NCBI GenBank assembly: GCA_010094025.1
Contig: ML991779.1
Location: forward strand, 469,225 to 533,224
Length of the DNA stretch: 64,000 bases
Direction of reading: 5' to 3'
Source of the DNA: Viridothelium virens
Lineage: Eukaryota > Ascomycota > Dothideomycetes > Trypetheliales > Trypetheliaceae
Shown piece after piece: positions 22,826 through 34,181 of the stretch; positions within the stretch are counted from its first letter, which is position 1; each line of letters begins with the position of its first letter. Below the pieces are notes generated by a model. The model searched no databases and was not told the origin of the DNA. It saw only the letters and a list, made by a program, of their open reading frames with translations. Made by a program: the position numbers and the translations under genes.

Positions 22826-24481
22826 TCATTCTTCCTCATCGTCCTCTTCATCGTCATCGCTACTACTCGATTCTGCTCCTTCCCATGCTTCCTTTTCGCG
22901 GGTCGAGTCTTCAGGGACGGAAGCAGGAGCGGACATGATGAAGGCTTCCAAGCAAGTGATTCGATGTCCGGTCTCATAAGTGCCTAAAAGTTTCCCGATC
23001 TGCCTTTCAGATGTCGTGTTGCCATTCACCTTTGCACTTATTGCACCATTCTCCAGAGTCTTTTCGACTTCTTTCTCTCCATTCTCTAGCTCTGCCCCTG
23101 CAACTTCCAGCTCTTGGTGACTTGCACTCCATACGCGTACTGCTCCATCACTGCTTGCTGTTATGATCAAAAGGCGCTTGTTCTGGGGATGCGTAGTTGC
23201 GTCTGGTGTCACTAGGACTTTGAAATCTTTGATCCGTCCGGAGACTCCCACTGTTCGTCCTCCGAGCTGCCCTAGAAATGTGGCAGTCTTCTCCACGTCT
23301 GTACCACTATCTTTGCCATCCTGAGGTTGCGCAGCATTATCTTTCAAGATTGCTGCGGCCGTGGTGTCATAAAATAATACTCTTCCGTCTTCTGTGCTCA
23401 GAGCCAATACTTTACGCTCCCCACTTTTTTGATCCTCTCCCTCTCCATTTGTTTCCACATGCTTGTTTTCCAGAGGCAGATATCGCAGTCTCCCAACCTT
23501 CGTCCTCGGACTCGGTATAATCGTAGATCTCGGCCGTGCATCCAACTCATACACCACCACCCCTCTCTCAAACCCCACCGCAAACTCTTCCCCTTCATCG
23601 TCCCAGACGACACTCAGTCCTTCTCCCCTCCCAAACTTACCCTCCCCTGCACGCGCCAACAACTCCCGACTAAAATTCAACACCCCAGCCTTCTTCCCCG
23701 TCACCAAGTTCCACAACCGCATGCACCGCTCGCCCCTCCCCACACTCACACACAGCTTCATACTCGGATGCACCGCAAACGCATTCACTCCGGCCGGCAC
23801 CTCCCCCTGCGCCGCCGTATCTCCACTCGGCCGCCCCACCGCCTTCGGCACCGGTGCCTTAATACTCGACAGCAGCGTCCAGTCTCTCGCGCGCGTGACG
23901 CCAATCGTGTTGTCGAGGCTCGCGCTAAGCAGCTTGCCATGCGTCGGGAAAGCGAGGTGAGTAACGGTGGAGGCGTGGTGTTGGAGGGTTCCGAGCTCGC
24001 GGTTCTGCGGGTTCTCGTGGATCGGTGTGGGTGTGAGGGTGGGCTTGGAGACGGAGGAGGGAGCGGGCGGGGAGGTGGAGAGGGAGTAGAGCTGGATCTG
24101 GGCGTCGGTGGAGCCAGTTGCGAGGGTGATTTTGGAGGTGGTGGGGGAGAGGGGGGAGAGGGCGAGGGTGGTGAGGGAGGAGCGGTGGGCGTTGAAGAGG
24201 AATGTGTCGGAGAAAGAGACTCGGGTGGAGCTGTCCTCTGGCGTTGATGCCTGCTCTTTTTGTGAAGTATCCGTGAGAGTAGCTTGAGGCTCTTCTTGAA
24301 TTGAATTCAGCGTCGCCCGTGGTATGGTGGCAGTAAAGCCATGCAGCGCCCGTTCGTAGGAACCAGTGATAATTTGGATAGTAATGGGTGAAAGTGGGTC
24401 ATTGTTGGGGGTTGCACCGGTAGCCCGTTTTTTCGCTTCACCATTCACCGGCTCAGCACCCCTCTTGCGCTTGCCGGCCAT
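22826..24481 (-). CDS. Mak11-like WD-repeat ribosome biogenesis protein
   Basis: A single exon of 551 aa. The Met at 24481 is chosen; five in-frame residues upstream start only with GTG. The protein begins with a basic stretch (GKRKRGAEPVNGEAKKR), likely a nuclear signal. WD40 blades include LATGSTDAQIQLY, LLSASLDNTIGV and VSVGRGERCMRLWNL. The tail is very acidic (SSSSDDDEEDDEEE). This layout fits Mak11/PAK1IP1, which helps load Rlp24 on pre-60S particles in the nucleolus. The gene is head-to-head with VID21. Base composition switches from C-rich to G-rich on the plus strand near 23950. Confidence 0.85.
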   Translation of the reverse strand: MAGKRKRGAEPVNGEAKKRATGATPNNDPLSPITIQIITGSYERALHGFTATIPRATLNSIQEEPQATLTDTSQKEQASTPEDSSTRVSFSDTFLFNAHRSSLTTLALSPLSPTTSKITLATGSTDAQIQLYSLSTSPPAPSSVSKPTLTPTPIHENPQNRELGTLQHHASTVTHLAFPTHGKLLSASLDNTIGVTRARDWTLLSSIKAPVPKAVGRPSGDTAAQGEVPAGVNAFAVHPSMKLCVSVGRGERCMRLWNLVTGKKAGVLNFSRELLARAGEGKFGRGEGLSVVWDDEGEEFAVGFERGVVVYELDARPRSTIIPSPRTKVGRLRYLPLENKHVETNGEGEDQKSGERKVLALSTEDGRVLFYDTTAAAILKDNAAQPQDGKDSGTDVEKTATFLGQLGGRTVGVSGRIKDFKVLVTPDATTHPQNKRLLIITASSDGAVRVWSASHQELEVAGAELENGEKEVEKTLENGAISAKVNGNTTSERQIGKLLGTYETGHRITCLEAFIMSAPASVPEDSTREKEAWEGAESSSSDDDEEDDEEE

Positions 24482-24786
24482 GTTGACGTCTGTCACAGCA
24501 TGAAAATTGGGCGTGGAATGTTGGCTGTGGGGAGGATAAATTTTTCGAATGTTGATTTCGGATGTTGCGATGATGACAGCGGGCCTAAGCGAGGGAAGCC
24601 GCGTTCAGACCTTTTGGTCCGTGACACTCCTCCCCCAGCTCCCCCGACGGTATCACTCTACCAAGCACCTTACAGGACCCCCCATCAACCTCATCTTCCT
24701 CCCAACGCCTGATATCCAATTTCTCCATCCTTTTCCACTCGCTACAGGCGAATGACACATGGTGTTCTCTAAAGTGACTTTCTCTT
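24482..24786. promoter_or_regulatory. Compact bidirectional promoter, MAK11/VID21
   Basis: Only 305 bp separate the two divergent start codons, so both promoters must overlap here. The stretch contains a C/T-rich run near 24628-24665 on the plus strand. No TATA box is obvious, which is common for housekeeping fungal genes. Confidence 0.5.
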
Positions 24787-27700
24787 ATGTCCGTCGACGC
24801 ATTACGTGACCGACTCCTGCGGATCAAGAAAAATGAACTTACGTAAGTCACGTCTTTTTACGGTCGGACTTGGGCTCAAACGCTTCTTTGAGCCGATGCG
24901 AAAGCAAAAAATCGCTTAGATTGTTTTATTTCGCATGTTGTGTTGCTGATTTACCTTGTATCTGCAGAACCTGTGAGAGCTCGCGGAAGCGCAAACTGCG
25001 GGAGCTGTACGCCGTCTCCACCGACTTAGGCCCCGATCAGTGGATTTCCTTCCAATTCGACGCGCCTTGCCCTCCCGAAGAACTTCGCTTCCTGAACGAT
25101 AATGACATTACGAAGTAAGTACTTTTGCTGCCTTGAATCTCAAGGAAATATCTTTGCGACGAGACCTAATCTCTCGTCATGACTTAAGAGGGCAATACTT
25201 TCAAGAATCAACATTGCCAGTCCCTACGAAATGGGCCAAAGTCTCAATTCGCAAATCACCTGCAGCAAGCACAAGATTCTCAAGATCGCCTGATCCTCGC
25301 TCTGCCCAACCTCGTCCAGCAACTCTCCAAGATGCTGTTCCGACACCAGCAACTTTACCACCTGGGGATATCGTAGCGGACCAGACGCCAACGCAGCAGC
25401 TATCGAGGCACGAAGTCGACGCAGATCAAAATGCAGAGCAGACCTCCTCGCAAGATTCTCTCGAGTCACTTGTGTCGACTGTACAGAAGCAAGCCGATGC
25501 ACCGACAGCGACGCAATCTGCAGCAAGTCCTGGAGTCCATCCACGAAGTGCTGTGCCCCCCGCTTCCGAGGATGTTGCGGTCCTTCCTGATACCGTAGAC
25601 GTTCGGCCTCCCTCTAACGATACTCCACCACGACCAAAGATCATTCATTTACCTCCAAAGGAAGCTCAGGAACGACACCTGCGAGAGATCGAGCAGGGTC
25701 AAGAGAACGCGAGAGTACGGGAAAGGAAGGAAGATGGCAAGCTCCTCGCGGCAAGTAACAGCGCCACAATGGACGACATGCCCTCATCTCCATCGTCCAC
25801 CGCTGGTCCCTTTTCAGTCAATACGCCTATGCCGAACCAGCATTCGCCTGACACAAGTCCGGAAGGAGATAATCCTACAGATGCCGTCTCTTTACGAACC
25901 CCCGTGAGCATGGGAGCCACCAAGCAGGAGCAAAGTGAGAAGGAGGAGCACGATCGTGTCCAGGAACTGCAGCAAGAGATCGCGCGTCAAGAAGCTCGTG
26001 GGGAGTCGGCGACTACTGCGGATGCCCAATTGCGACTAGAAGAACAGCAGGCATTGCGACAAGCTCGGGACGGGACAGATTTTGCGGCCTCTGGGATTCA
26101 ATCAGGCCCTGGTAACGGTAAATTAACCGATAAGGCCTCCAACTTTGTGAAAGATGTGATTGCTGCAGATAGAGAGGACAAAGACACTGTTGCAGACGCC
26201 GAGTTCACAGAGACCCAACCGTCACCCATACGGGATAACAGCGGCCGCAATGCTGAGGAGCAGGACGATAACAAGAAGCGTGACAACACCCCACGCGCAG
26301 ACGCCTCAACGACTGACATCCGGGCTCACCAAGAATCCACGCAGGAGATTACCGCGCCTTCCCGACCATCACCGATTGATACCTCTTTGACAGATACTCC
26401 AATGCCCAATGTCACTTGCTCCCCTACCTTTGGTAATGAGGGAGGTGCGGCTCAAAAGAGACCTATTGCAACTCCTACCCAAGCCGCGCCTGAACGTAGC
26501 ACCACACGCTTATCATCTGGCGCAATACGACATAAATCGGTATCGGAAATTCTTGGCGAGACTCCGAAGCTTTCATCGCCGTCGATCGACAAAACACCGA
26601 CTGTGCCAAACTTCTCTGAGCAGCCTCTCACATCATCTCCGACGACTACAGTACCGTTGACGCCGAGTATATTAGCAACTTTATCAAACAACCAGATGAG
26701 ATCAGGAGACCGAAAACACAAGGGACGATCGAAACCGTCAGCCGTTGTTTTCAAGAAACCTGAAAATGTCGCATCCGTTGCAATCCATGGAGATTACTCC
26801 GAACTCGCTGGAGTTTCCAAGGATGATCGCAAAGATTATTATCAGACGATGTTTGTGTCCCAGGCCTTCTCACCGCCTCGAGCACAGCATTTATCAGAGG
26901 TCCTTGCTTCTGCTAGTAAGGTCCTTACTACATCGAATCGCTACACAGAAGTTCGTGAGCATCTTGACAATCGCATCCTGAAGCGAGTATACCAATTGCA
27001 AAATGCAAACAAATGGTCATTACGACAGCTGGAACGAGCTTCGGAGCCTCCCCGCTCATCAACCCATCTTGACCACCTACTCCGAGAAATGAAATGGATG
27101 CGCACCGATTTCAAGGAGGAGCGCAAATGGAAGATTACTACTGCAAGAAACCTAGCGCATTGGTGCGCTGAATGGGTCGCAGCGGACAAGGACCAGCGAG
27201 TTGATCTGCAAGTCAAAGTCAAGACTCTACCCCAAAAGAGCGAGTCAGGGGAACACGCCTCATCACTAGCGTCGGGAACCGGCAGCGAACCCAATAAGAC
27301 GCACAACAGTCCCCTCGAAAGCAGTGTTGCCACTGATGGAGAGTATGATACGGAAGATGTACAGCGGGAATCTTCGACTCCGTCCACGGTTGCACCAGCT
27401 GCCGTGTTCTCGTTAGGGTTAGAAGACTGCGTCTTCTCCGCGCCTGAAACAGAAATGGGCAGCAAGTTAATTTCAGAACTTCCAACTTTTCAAAAGTTGC
27501 TCGATGCGCCCTTTGCAAAGTCCTTCGATCTCAGCCCTCAAAGGTCCATATTGCCAGTATCGAAATATGTACATGGCAGGGTCATCGCAATGTCGACTGC
27601 TTTCCCTAAGAAGCGCAGTAGGTATGAATACGAGCCGGAAGACGAGATCGCACTTGAAGGTTCAAAGCGTCGAAAACTCAGGGATGCCACGGGTGAATCG

Positions 27701-29992
27701 ATTGCTTCGACTGGTCTGCTACCAGAAAAAACCGACGTCGCCCTCTTCTGCTCCGAGAACAAAGGACTGCGCGATCGTCTCCACGCTGGTCATGCATTCA
27801 GGCCACCCTCTCAAATTACAATGCCGGCAACGAGTTTCTACGAGAACCGAGCATCGTCGCAATGGCTTTGGGACGAGGACCAGAAGCTGCGCGCTCTGGT
27901 TAAGGACTACACTTATAATTGGTCGCTAATTTCCGAGGCTTTGTCGATGTCCAATCTATATACAGCAAGCCCTGAGCGAAGAACTCCTTGGGAGTGTTTC
28001 GAGCGGTGGGTACAGCTGGAAGGGTTGCCTGCGGAGATGTCGAAAATGCAATACTTTAGGACATATCAATCTCGGCTGGACGCTGCTCAGAGGACTGTCA
28101 CCGCACATCAGCAAGCTCAGCAACAATTGCTAGCACAACAAGGTAATGCTGCTGGTGTTCAGACTCCTCTTCGCCGAAGGACTACCGTACCCATTCGAGT
28201 TGAACGTCGTCGGGGCGGCAAGTATCTCAGTATCATGGAGGCCATGCGCAAACTTGCTCGCAAGAGAGAGGGTCTGGCACACAAACAACAAGAAGGTAAT
28301 ATATTTGCTTCACGATGGTGACTCTTGTTGTACTAACGCATTGTGTTCAGCTGCCAAAGCTGCCGCTCTCCGAAAACATCACGAAGCTCCACCGCCGAAA
28401 GCCGGTGTCCACACACCGCAAGAATTTAGCAACCTTAAGCACGAACAAGAGGTAAAGCTTCAGAAACGGCAGGAACTTTACCGCCAGCAAATCCTCGCGA
28501 CGCAAAGGGTAAGACACCACCAACCACAGATCATTACAAATTATCGTCCATTAATGATCCTCAGCAAGCCGCACTACAACAGCGTGCCGCCCAACAAGGT
28601 AATGCCCAACAAGGTTTACCTAATGGCGCTGGTCCGCAACAACGTACAAATAGCAACCCAAACGGTTCCGCGACGAATCTTGCGCCTCCTCCGAATCCGC
28701 ACACACAGCAAGCAATAAACATGCAACGACAGCAGATGATCCAGCAGGGCATGCAGAACAGTATGCCAAACGGTAATCTTGGCGTTCCCAATATGGGAAT
28801 GCAAGGTATGCCGCAAGCACCAATGCAAATGCACATGCAGGGTCATCAACGAATGTCATCGCATCAGTCTCCTGAAAACATGAGGGCATTGCTCGCTCGT
28901 CAATCTCAGCAGAATACCTACCAAAATCCCAACTCCTCTCAATACCAAATGCAACAAAATAATCCTACGCAACTTGCTGCTGCTCACATGATGCCTGCTA
29001 ACAGCGGCCTTCAGAATCAGCAAATGCTCGCGGCGGCAATGCACAACGCTAACCAAAATCACAACGTCAACGGCTCCCCAGCGAACGGTATCGTCAATCC
29101 TGTCGACAATTCAGGCTCTCCACCTCGTAACCGATCCATGAATCCATCTCCGCAGCAACCACAAACTCTGTCTTCCGGTCACGTACCTGCGATTAACGAC
29201 CTCACTCAGAAACTCAAAAACCAGAATCCGAATATGTCAGATCAAGAAGCATCGCGGCTTGCTATGGAACAGTTGAAAGAGAAGATGGCTTCTCAAAAGT
29301 TCCAGCAGCAGCGACAGAACGCTTTGAACGCCGCCGTCGGCGCCTCAGGCGCCAATTTCGCTCATCAACAAGCGCAGCAGACCCTTCAATCCTCACAAAA
29401 TCAAGCTGCCGCCCAGCAACACCCGCAGCATCAACATCAGCAAGGTCAACAAATGCAAAATGCCCACGCTCATGCTCAGAACACCACCAACGGCATGAGT
29501 TGGTCCTCCCCGTCACAATCCCATCCTCAACCCCACGGCCACAACCACGCCCACCTCACGCCGGCCAATAGTTCCCAAGGCGGGCCCAATGCGACCAGCC
29601 CCCCGCTCACGCACCCAAGCCCCCACCTCCAACCCGCCAACCTCAACGCCTACCAGCAGCAGCTCTCGGCTCAACTCAACACCCAACAGCAGCGCACCCT
29701 ACTCCTCCAGCAACAGCAGCAGCAGCAGCAGCAGCAAAGAGGCATGCATTCTGGCAGTCCTGCGAACGTCGGCGGAGCGGTCATGGGCACGCCAATGAGC
29801 GGCATGGCCGGCATGGGTGGCATGGCTGGACTGGGTGGAATGGGAAGTCCCGCGCCGATGGGAATGGGGAGTCCCGCGCCGATGGTGACGGGGGGTGGAG
29901 GGATGTTGAGACCGCCGAGTGCGGGGGCGGGAACGGCGGGGAGTCGAAGTGCGACGCCGATGCAGAGGCCTGGGACGGCGGGGGCAGAGTGA
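24787..29992 (+). CDS. Vid21/Eaf1, scaffold subunit of the NuA4 histone acetyltransferase
   Basis: Model join(24787..24842, 24968..25114, 25189..28295, 28351..28508, 28565..29992), 1631 aa; all phases agree. The short first exon reads MSVDALRDRLLRIKKNEL, the family's conserved N-terminus. Residues 100-600 are low complexity. An HSA domain lies around 690-735 (REMKWMRTDFKEERKWK...), which binds actin-related proteins. A SANT/Myb domain lies around 955-1010 (WDEDQKLRALVKDYTYNWSLISEAL). The C-terminal third is Gln/Asn/Met-rich, with a ten-Gln run at 29708-29737. In yeast Eaf1 joins the NuA4 modules in the nucleus. The intron-2 acceptor (25188) is the weakest junction because its branch site is very close. 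Confidence 0.9.
29708..29737 (+). repeat. CAG/CAA polyglutamine tract
   Basis: Ten Gln codons in a row, eight CAG and two CAA, within VID21. Pure CAG runs like this change length easily between strains. Confidence 0.9.
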
Positions 29993-30656
29993 GAGTGAGA
30001 GAGATGACGAGAATGGGGAGGTGTGAGGGGAAGGATGTGATGTGAATTGTGCGAGGGGGTTTTCAACGGCGGAGATAGGTGGAGGAAGGAATATCGATTG
30101 TACATATGCGGCTCTTGATACCTGAGAAGCGTGGCGCGTGGCGTTGTGGGGGTTTAACATTTTTTGTCTCCTTCTGGGTTTTCGACCTCGCTCGAGTCGC
30201 GAGGAAGGGGATCCGGGGTCTTCTTCTCTCCTCTTGAAAACTACGAGAGGCTAGAATGATGGGGGATGCTTACTTTTCAATTCGTTGCTGCGGGGAGGCA
30301 AGCTGTGTTTTTATTCAATGAGTGAGACGGATGACGGCAGTGATATAGCGTGTAGATTTAGAGAGAAGTTTTGATGTTTCTCATCATATGGACGATGCAA
30401 AGCAATATGATGCTAGTATGTGGTGACTTTGAAGATGTAAGTAAATCCTGTTCTTCAAGTTTTGTTGTAATTTTACAGGGAACGCTCAAGAGGAGTTTTC
30501 CACTATGTCTCGTTGAAAGGTCATCTATGCTGATCTGTTGACGAGTCTCCCCGATCCATGCCAAACGCCCTAGCATGCAGTGAAAAGGTTTCAAACTCGA
30601 GTAGTGAGGGAAGAGCTCTAGACGATCACTAATTCCCTTTTTTTCTTATTTCTATT
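29993..30656. other. Intergenic between convergent genes
   Basis: The 3' regions of VID21 (plus) and the small membrane protein gene (minus). No other gene is visible. The first 90 bases remain G-rich, continuing the G-rich end of VID21. Confidence 0.4.
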
Positions 30657-31219
30657 TTATTTGCCTCTCTCGTTACCGTAATGCGCCTTATTCCATGCCT
30701 TGTCGAGTGCATTCTGTGGCGCTACTCGTTGATCTTCATGTCCCTCACGGAACGCCGTGCTATCGGGACCTGCCCAAGATATTTTCTATCAGCATTGTTC
30801 GAGAAATGTAGTTTTGGTGGTATGGTTGGGAAGACGAGACTAACCGTCCATTCTGCTACTTACCACTTTTCGTCTGCTGTGGGCTCTGGATGTTGTCCTT
30901 CGACCCTTCACCTGTCGCTGTCAGCTGCCATTTTTCTTCGAGAACCCCACCCTATATTTAGCTGAGGCTCCACTCAATCCGTATCACATCTGCTGCTGTC
31001 TCGGAGGAGGGAAGACTGACCTCGCGGTGTAGCCGCGCCCGGCGTGTGCGTGCCGGCGCCTCCACCGGAATTGAAGCGGTCTGTGATGTTCTGGGATTCC
31101 CTGGTGTTGAAGGGGTTCGGGCCGCCCTGGGAGCTGCCGGAGAGGGAAGGGATGAGGTAGAGGAGGGAGATGGCGCCACCAGCGACGACAAGATTACGAG
31201 GGCGGAAGAAACCTGACAT
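30657..31219 (-). CDS. Small membrane-anchored protein of unknown function, three exons
   Basis: Model join(30657..30769, 30864..30911, 31021..31219), complement, 119 aa. All junctions are GT-AG, both introns are in phase 1, and the middle exon is only 48 nt. The N-terminus has one hydrophobic segment (LVVAGGAISLLYLIPSL, residues 10-26) after a short basic head, like a signal anchor of a mitochondrial or ER membrane protein. The rest is hydrophilic and ends in DKAWNKAHYGNERGK, a conserved-looking charged tail. I do not know a function. The exact phase agreement of three exons is the main reason to trust the model. Confidence 0.75.
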
Positions 31220-32282
31220 TGTGGGTCTGGATGGATGAAAGTTTGATACGGATGATAGAAGGATGAGAAGTTAAGTTCAAAGGATTTGGAGGAGATGTTT
31301 CAATGGCCCGGAATGCCGGGTGCGATGGGTTTGGTGAGAAAATGAGAAGTAAGATTAGAGATGGCGGTGAAGCTGTCCTTGCTGAAGGAAGGTGCTGCTG
31401 TTTGGGTAGAAGATTCCTTTGTCAACAGCGCTTTGAAGAATCAATTCAGAGCTTCGGGAAAAAATCACAAGAGAGGTAGCACGAGGTCGCCTAGCTCCAC
31501 ATGGCAGAGCAGCCTAAGGTAATCAAGCCCAACGGTACCTATGGTGGTATGTTACAACGCTTCAAGGTTCACAAGCGCAACGATGAATTCGATGCTGAAA
31601 TTCTGTCGTCATGGATGCGTCGCTAGCAATCGAACAGGGTCTAGACAGGGGTCACATCGGCGCTAGGGAACGTGCTCAGACCACGTTGAGCGTGTCAGAA
31701 ATGATGAAAACTGAACAAACTTCGATTTCTGCTGCCGCTGGACGGAAAAAGAAATGCTCTTGCTATTAGAGGAACCAAGTTTTTACCTTTTTATAGTTTA
31801 GAGGCTGACCTGCAATAACCGTGCAAGGATCGTGAACAAGACCTCGAGAAAATATCGAACAACCGCAGGATCGTAAGGAGATCTCCTCAAATATCCTAGA
31901 TGTTTTAGCCTCATAAAACCCTGGGTGGGTCTGACAAGATCTTGAGCCAGAAACAGCCATCTCGCCCTTGAGTCGACGTTCCTGATTGCAACATTGACGC
32001 TGCGAGCGCAATTGGAAATATCCGGGTATATTGATTGGTTTCTACATCTTCATGATTGCTGATTCATGTGAGGTATGTTCGTTTGAATACAGGCCGACGC
32101 CAACAATGCATCAATGCTTCCCTTTACCGTTACGTGCCCTTGTCCCAGAAATGCCTCCAACAACGCCTTGGCAGCCAGTCCCTGGTGGCTATGTTAGAGC
32201 AAATGCTCCTGCAGATATGCCAGTACATTTTTTTTCGCCGGCCGATCCGTATTTCAGAAAGGGGTCTCACTCAGCAATCTTC
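31220..32282. other. Intergenic with a possible short exon at 31501
   Basis: An ATG at 31501 opens a 41-codon frame (MAEQPKVIKPNGTYGG start) that meets a good donor GTATGT after about 16 codons. It could be the first exon of a plus-strand gene, but I could not find a matching acceptor exon with confidence. The rest holds only short frames. Confidence 0.3.
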
Positions 32283-34181
32283 CTAATTGAAGAAAGCTTT
32301 CCAACTGTCAACTCCTCTGTCCACATTCACCCACATGCCCTGCTCTATGGCTCTCTCCCACCCCATCATCACAGCTAGGAGTCTGCAGCCCATCGCACTG
32401 GCGCCGCAGACGACCCCATCACCTCCCCCTAAGACTGCCAGATCGAGCATGTAGGCACGGCCCAGTAACTCCCGCAGTTTGCTTGCCTCTTCTGATATTG
32501 AATCAGTGGAAGCTTCCCCGCCGGTAGACGCTGCATCTCTGCGTTCGAACTCGAGCTTTAAGGCACGTTTTTGGAGCTGCTCGGGTTCGCGAACGGGGCG
32601 ATCCGAGCGTTCCGGAGCACGTCCGAGGGACCAGAAGAGAGGGGCGAAGAAGCCGCCTTCCCACCCGCTGTTCTCCGGTATGTATTTATGATAGGCTGAA
32701 CCGGCGTCCTGGGCCTGGGGCTGCTGAGTCTCGTCGAGGATCTTTTTACTTGCTAGTTGAATGCGGTCCTGCGACCGCTCGACCCGGCTGAGGTCTTGCG
32801 CATGATAGACGTCCGGATCGTCACTCGCAACGAGTACTTTCGACGCGATCTCTGCCTTCCAATTCTCATTGTCGACGCCTTTTTGTACATCGACTTCTCC
32901 AGCAAACTTATTGAGGACGACCTCTCGGGCTGTGTCGTAATACCTATCTAGTGGCAGATAATCTTTGGAGTATTGGATTTCAGCTGGATGTTTATCGCCT
33001 CGACGAATGTGCAACCCAACGACCATGCCAGTCTTGCTGCGAACGGTATCATTCAGAGACGCCAGGCGCGAATTGACATAGACAGCATCATCACCGGTGA
33101 TGGAGAAAAGTTTCTCATATCCGATTCGTGCAAGGTTGAAAACGCGTTGCTGAGGAGGTAAGCCATTCTTCTTGGAATCAGTAAACCAGCCTTCGAAAGA
33201 TTTGCCAAAGGTCCACTCGCTAGTCGCAGCCGAGACAAGCAAATGACGGGCATGATGCGGGCAAGGAAGAATGTGATGTTTCGGTGGGGGAGTGCAGTTG
33301 GCTGTTGGGGGAGGCTCGAAATAGGTATTGTATTTGCCATAGGGCCATCTCGAGTCATCAATGAAGAAAGCCCTGCCTTCCTCTTGCGCCAACCCATACG
33401 CCATCCACATTCTCATCAAAGTATTCCCAAAACCAGCCTCCGAGGTCTCCATCACAAATGTTAAGCTCCTGTCGCACATTTTGTCCCCAACCTGGTCGTG
33501 GAATGACGCATGTGAATCCGATCCGCTTCCATCTGGCTTGGCTAGCAGACCTTGCTGCTCTGCTTCCTGGACGTCTAAGAAGTTGTTATCAATCGCATAA
33601 TAAGATTGGTCACGACGAGCCAGTCGTCGCAGAGGATCATTGCTCCTGCTCATATCCACAAAGTACTCTGTGATCTTGGTTGAAAGCTGACATATTTCCT
33701 GATACTGCGAGGGTCGCAGAGGAAAAGCGTGGCTCTGAGGAATAGAAACAGTCCACCGGTCCTTGTTCGCTTTGTCTGTGACCAGGACCGGGGAGGGATC
33801 AGAGGGAAGTTGCTGATCACCGACCAGCTCATAACTCGTATCTGTTTCCGATGGAGATGAATACAGCGACTGAGCCTGAGGGTAGAGGATCCAGAACCCG
33901 GACCACAATATGATAATGAGGGTAGCAGCCACGAAGCCAGCAGTCAGCCGAAGGCCGATTTTCACCCATTTTGAAGATGTCTTTTTGCCGTGCCTGGGTA
34001 ACAAAGCGGGCAAGCCTGGTGAGGGTGGCGGAGAAGGTAATAGTTGGTCTGTTACTCCTCTTCGAGGCGAAAGAAGACCATTGGCAGTCGAAGATGTACT
34101 CGAGGAGATTGACACATTTGTACTGCGTCGGTCCCTCATCTCCGCAATGGTTGGGGAATTAAGCTTAGTTGAGCGCTTCAT
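32283..34181 (-). CDS. Fucosyltransferase-like type II membrane protein (GT23/NodZ-FUT8 type)
   Basis: A single exon of 632 aa. The Met at 34181 is used; the frame upstream has only a TTG. A proline/serine-rich cytosolic tail of about 70 residues is followed by one membrane segment near residues 75-97 (LTAGFVAATLIIILWSGFWIL), the layout of a Golgi type II enzyme. VGLHIRRGDKHP around residues 390-401 matches the GDP-fucose-binding motif I of alpha-1,6-fucosyltransferases and NodZ. The block YLPLDRYYDTA follows. The C-terminus (GVVCGASAMGCRLLAVMMGW) fits the last motif with the SxxS-like region. The acceptor sugar is unknown; fungal core fucosylation is uncommon. Confidence 0.75.
   Translation of the reverse strand: MKRSTKLNSPTIAEMRDRRSTNVSISSSTSSTANGLLSPRRGVTDQLLPSPPPSPGLPALLPRHGKKTSSKWVKIGLRLTAGFVAATLIIILWSGFWILYPQAQSLYSSPSETDTSYELVGDQQLPSDPSPVLVTDKANKDRWTVSIPQSHAFPLRPSQYQEICQLSTKITEYFVDMSRSNDPLRRLARRDQSYYAIDNNFLDVQEAEQQGLLAKPDGSGSDSHASFHDQVGDKMCDRSLTFVMETSEAGFGNTLMRMWMAYGLAQEEGRAFFIDDSRWPYGKYNTYFEPPPTANCTPPPKHHILPCPHHARHLLVSAATSEWTFGKSFEGWFTDSKKNGLPPQQRVFNLARIGYEKLFSITGDDAVYVNSRLASLNDTVRSKTGMVVGLHIRRGDKHPAEIQYSKDYLPLDRYYDTAREVVLNKFAGEVDVQKGVDNENWKAEIASKVLVASDDPDVYHAQDLSRVERSQDRIQLASKKILDETQQPQAQDAGSAYHKYIPENSGWEGGFFAPLFWSLGRAPERSDRPVREPEQLQKRALKLEFERRDAASTGGEASTDSISEEASKLRELLGRAYMLDLAVLGGGDGVVCGASAMGCRLLAVMMGWERAIEQGMWVNVDRGVDSWKAFFN

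Noticed and set aside
23429-24247. 272-codon plus-strand frame antisense to MAK11
   Set aside because: Highly biased Gly/Glu/Val-rich product from the skewed composition; the minus strand encodes conserved WD40 blades.
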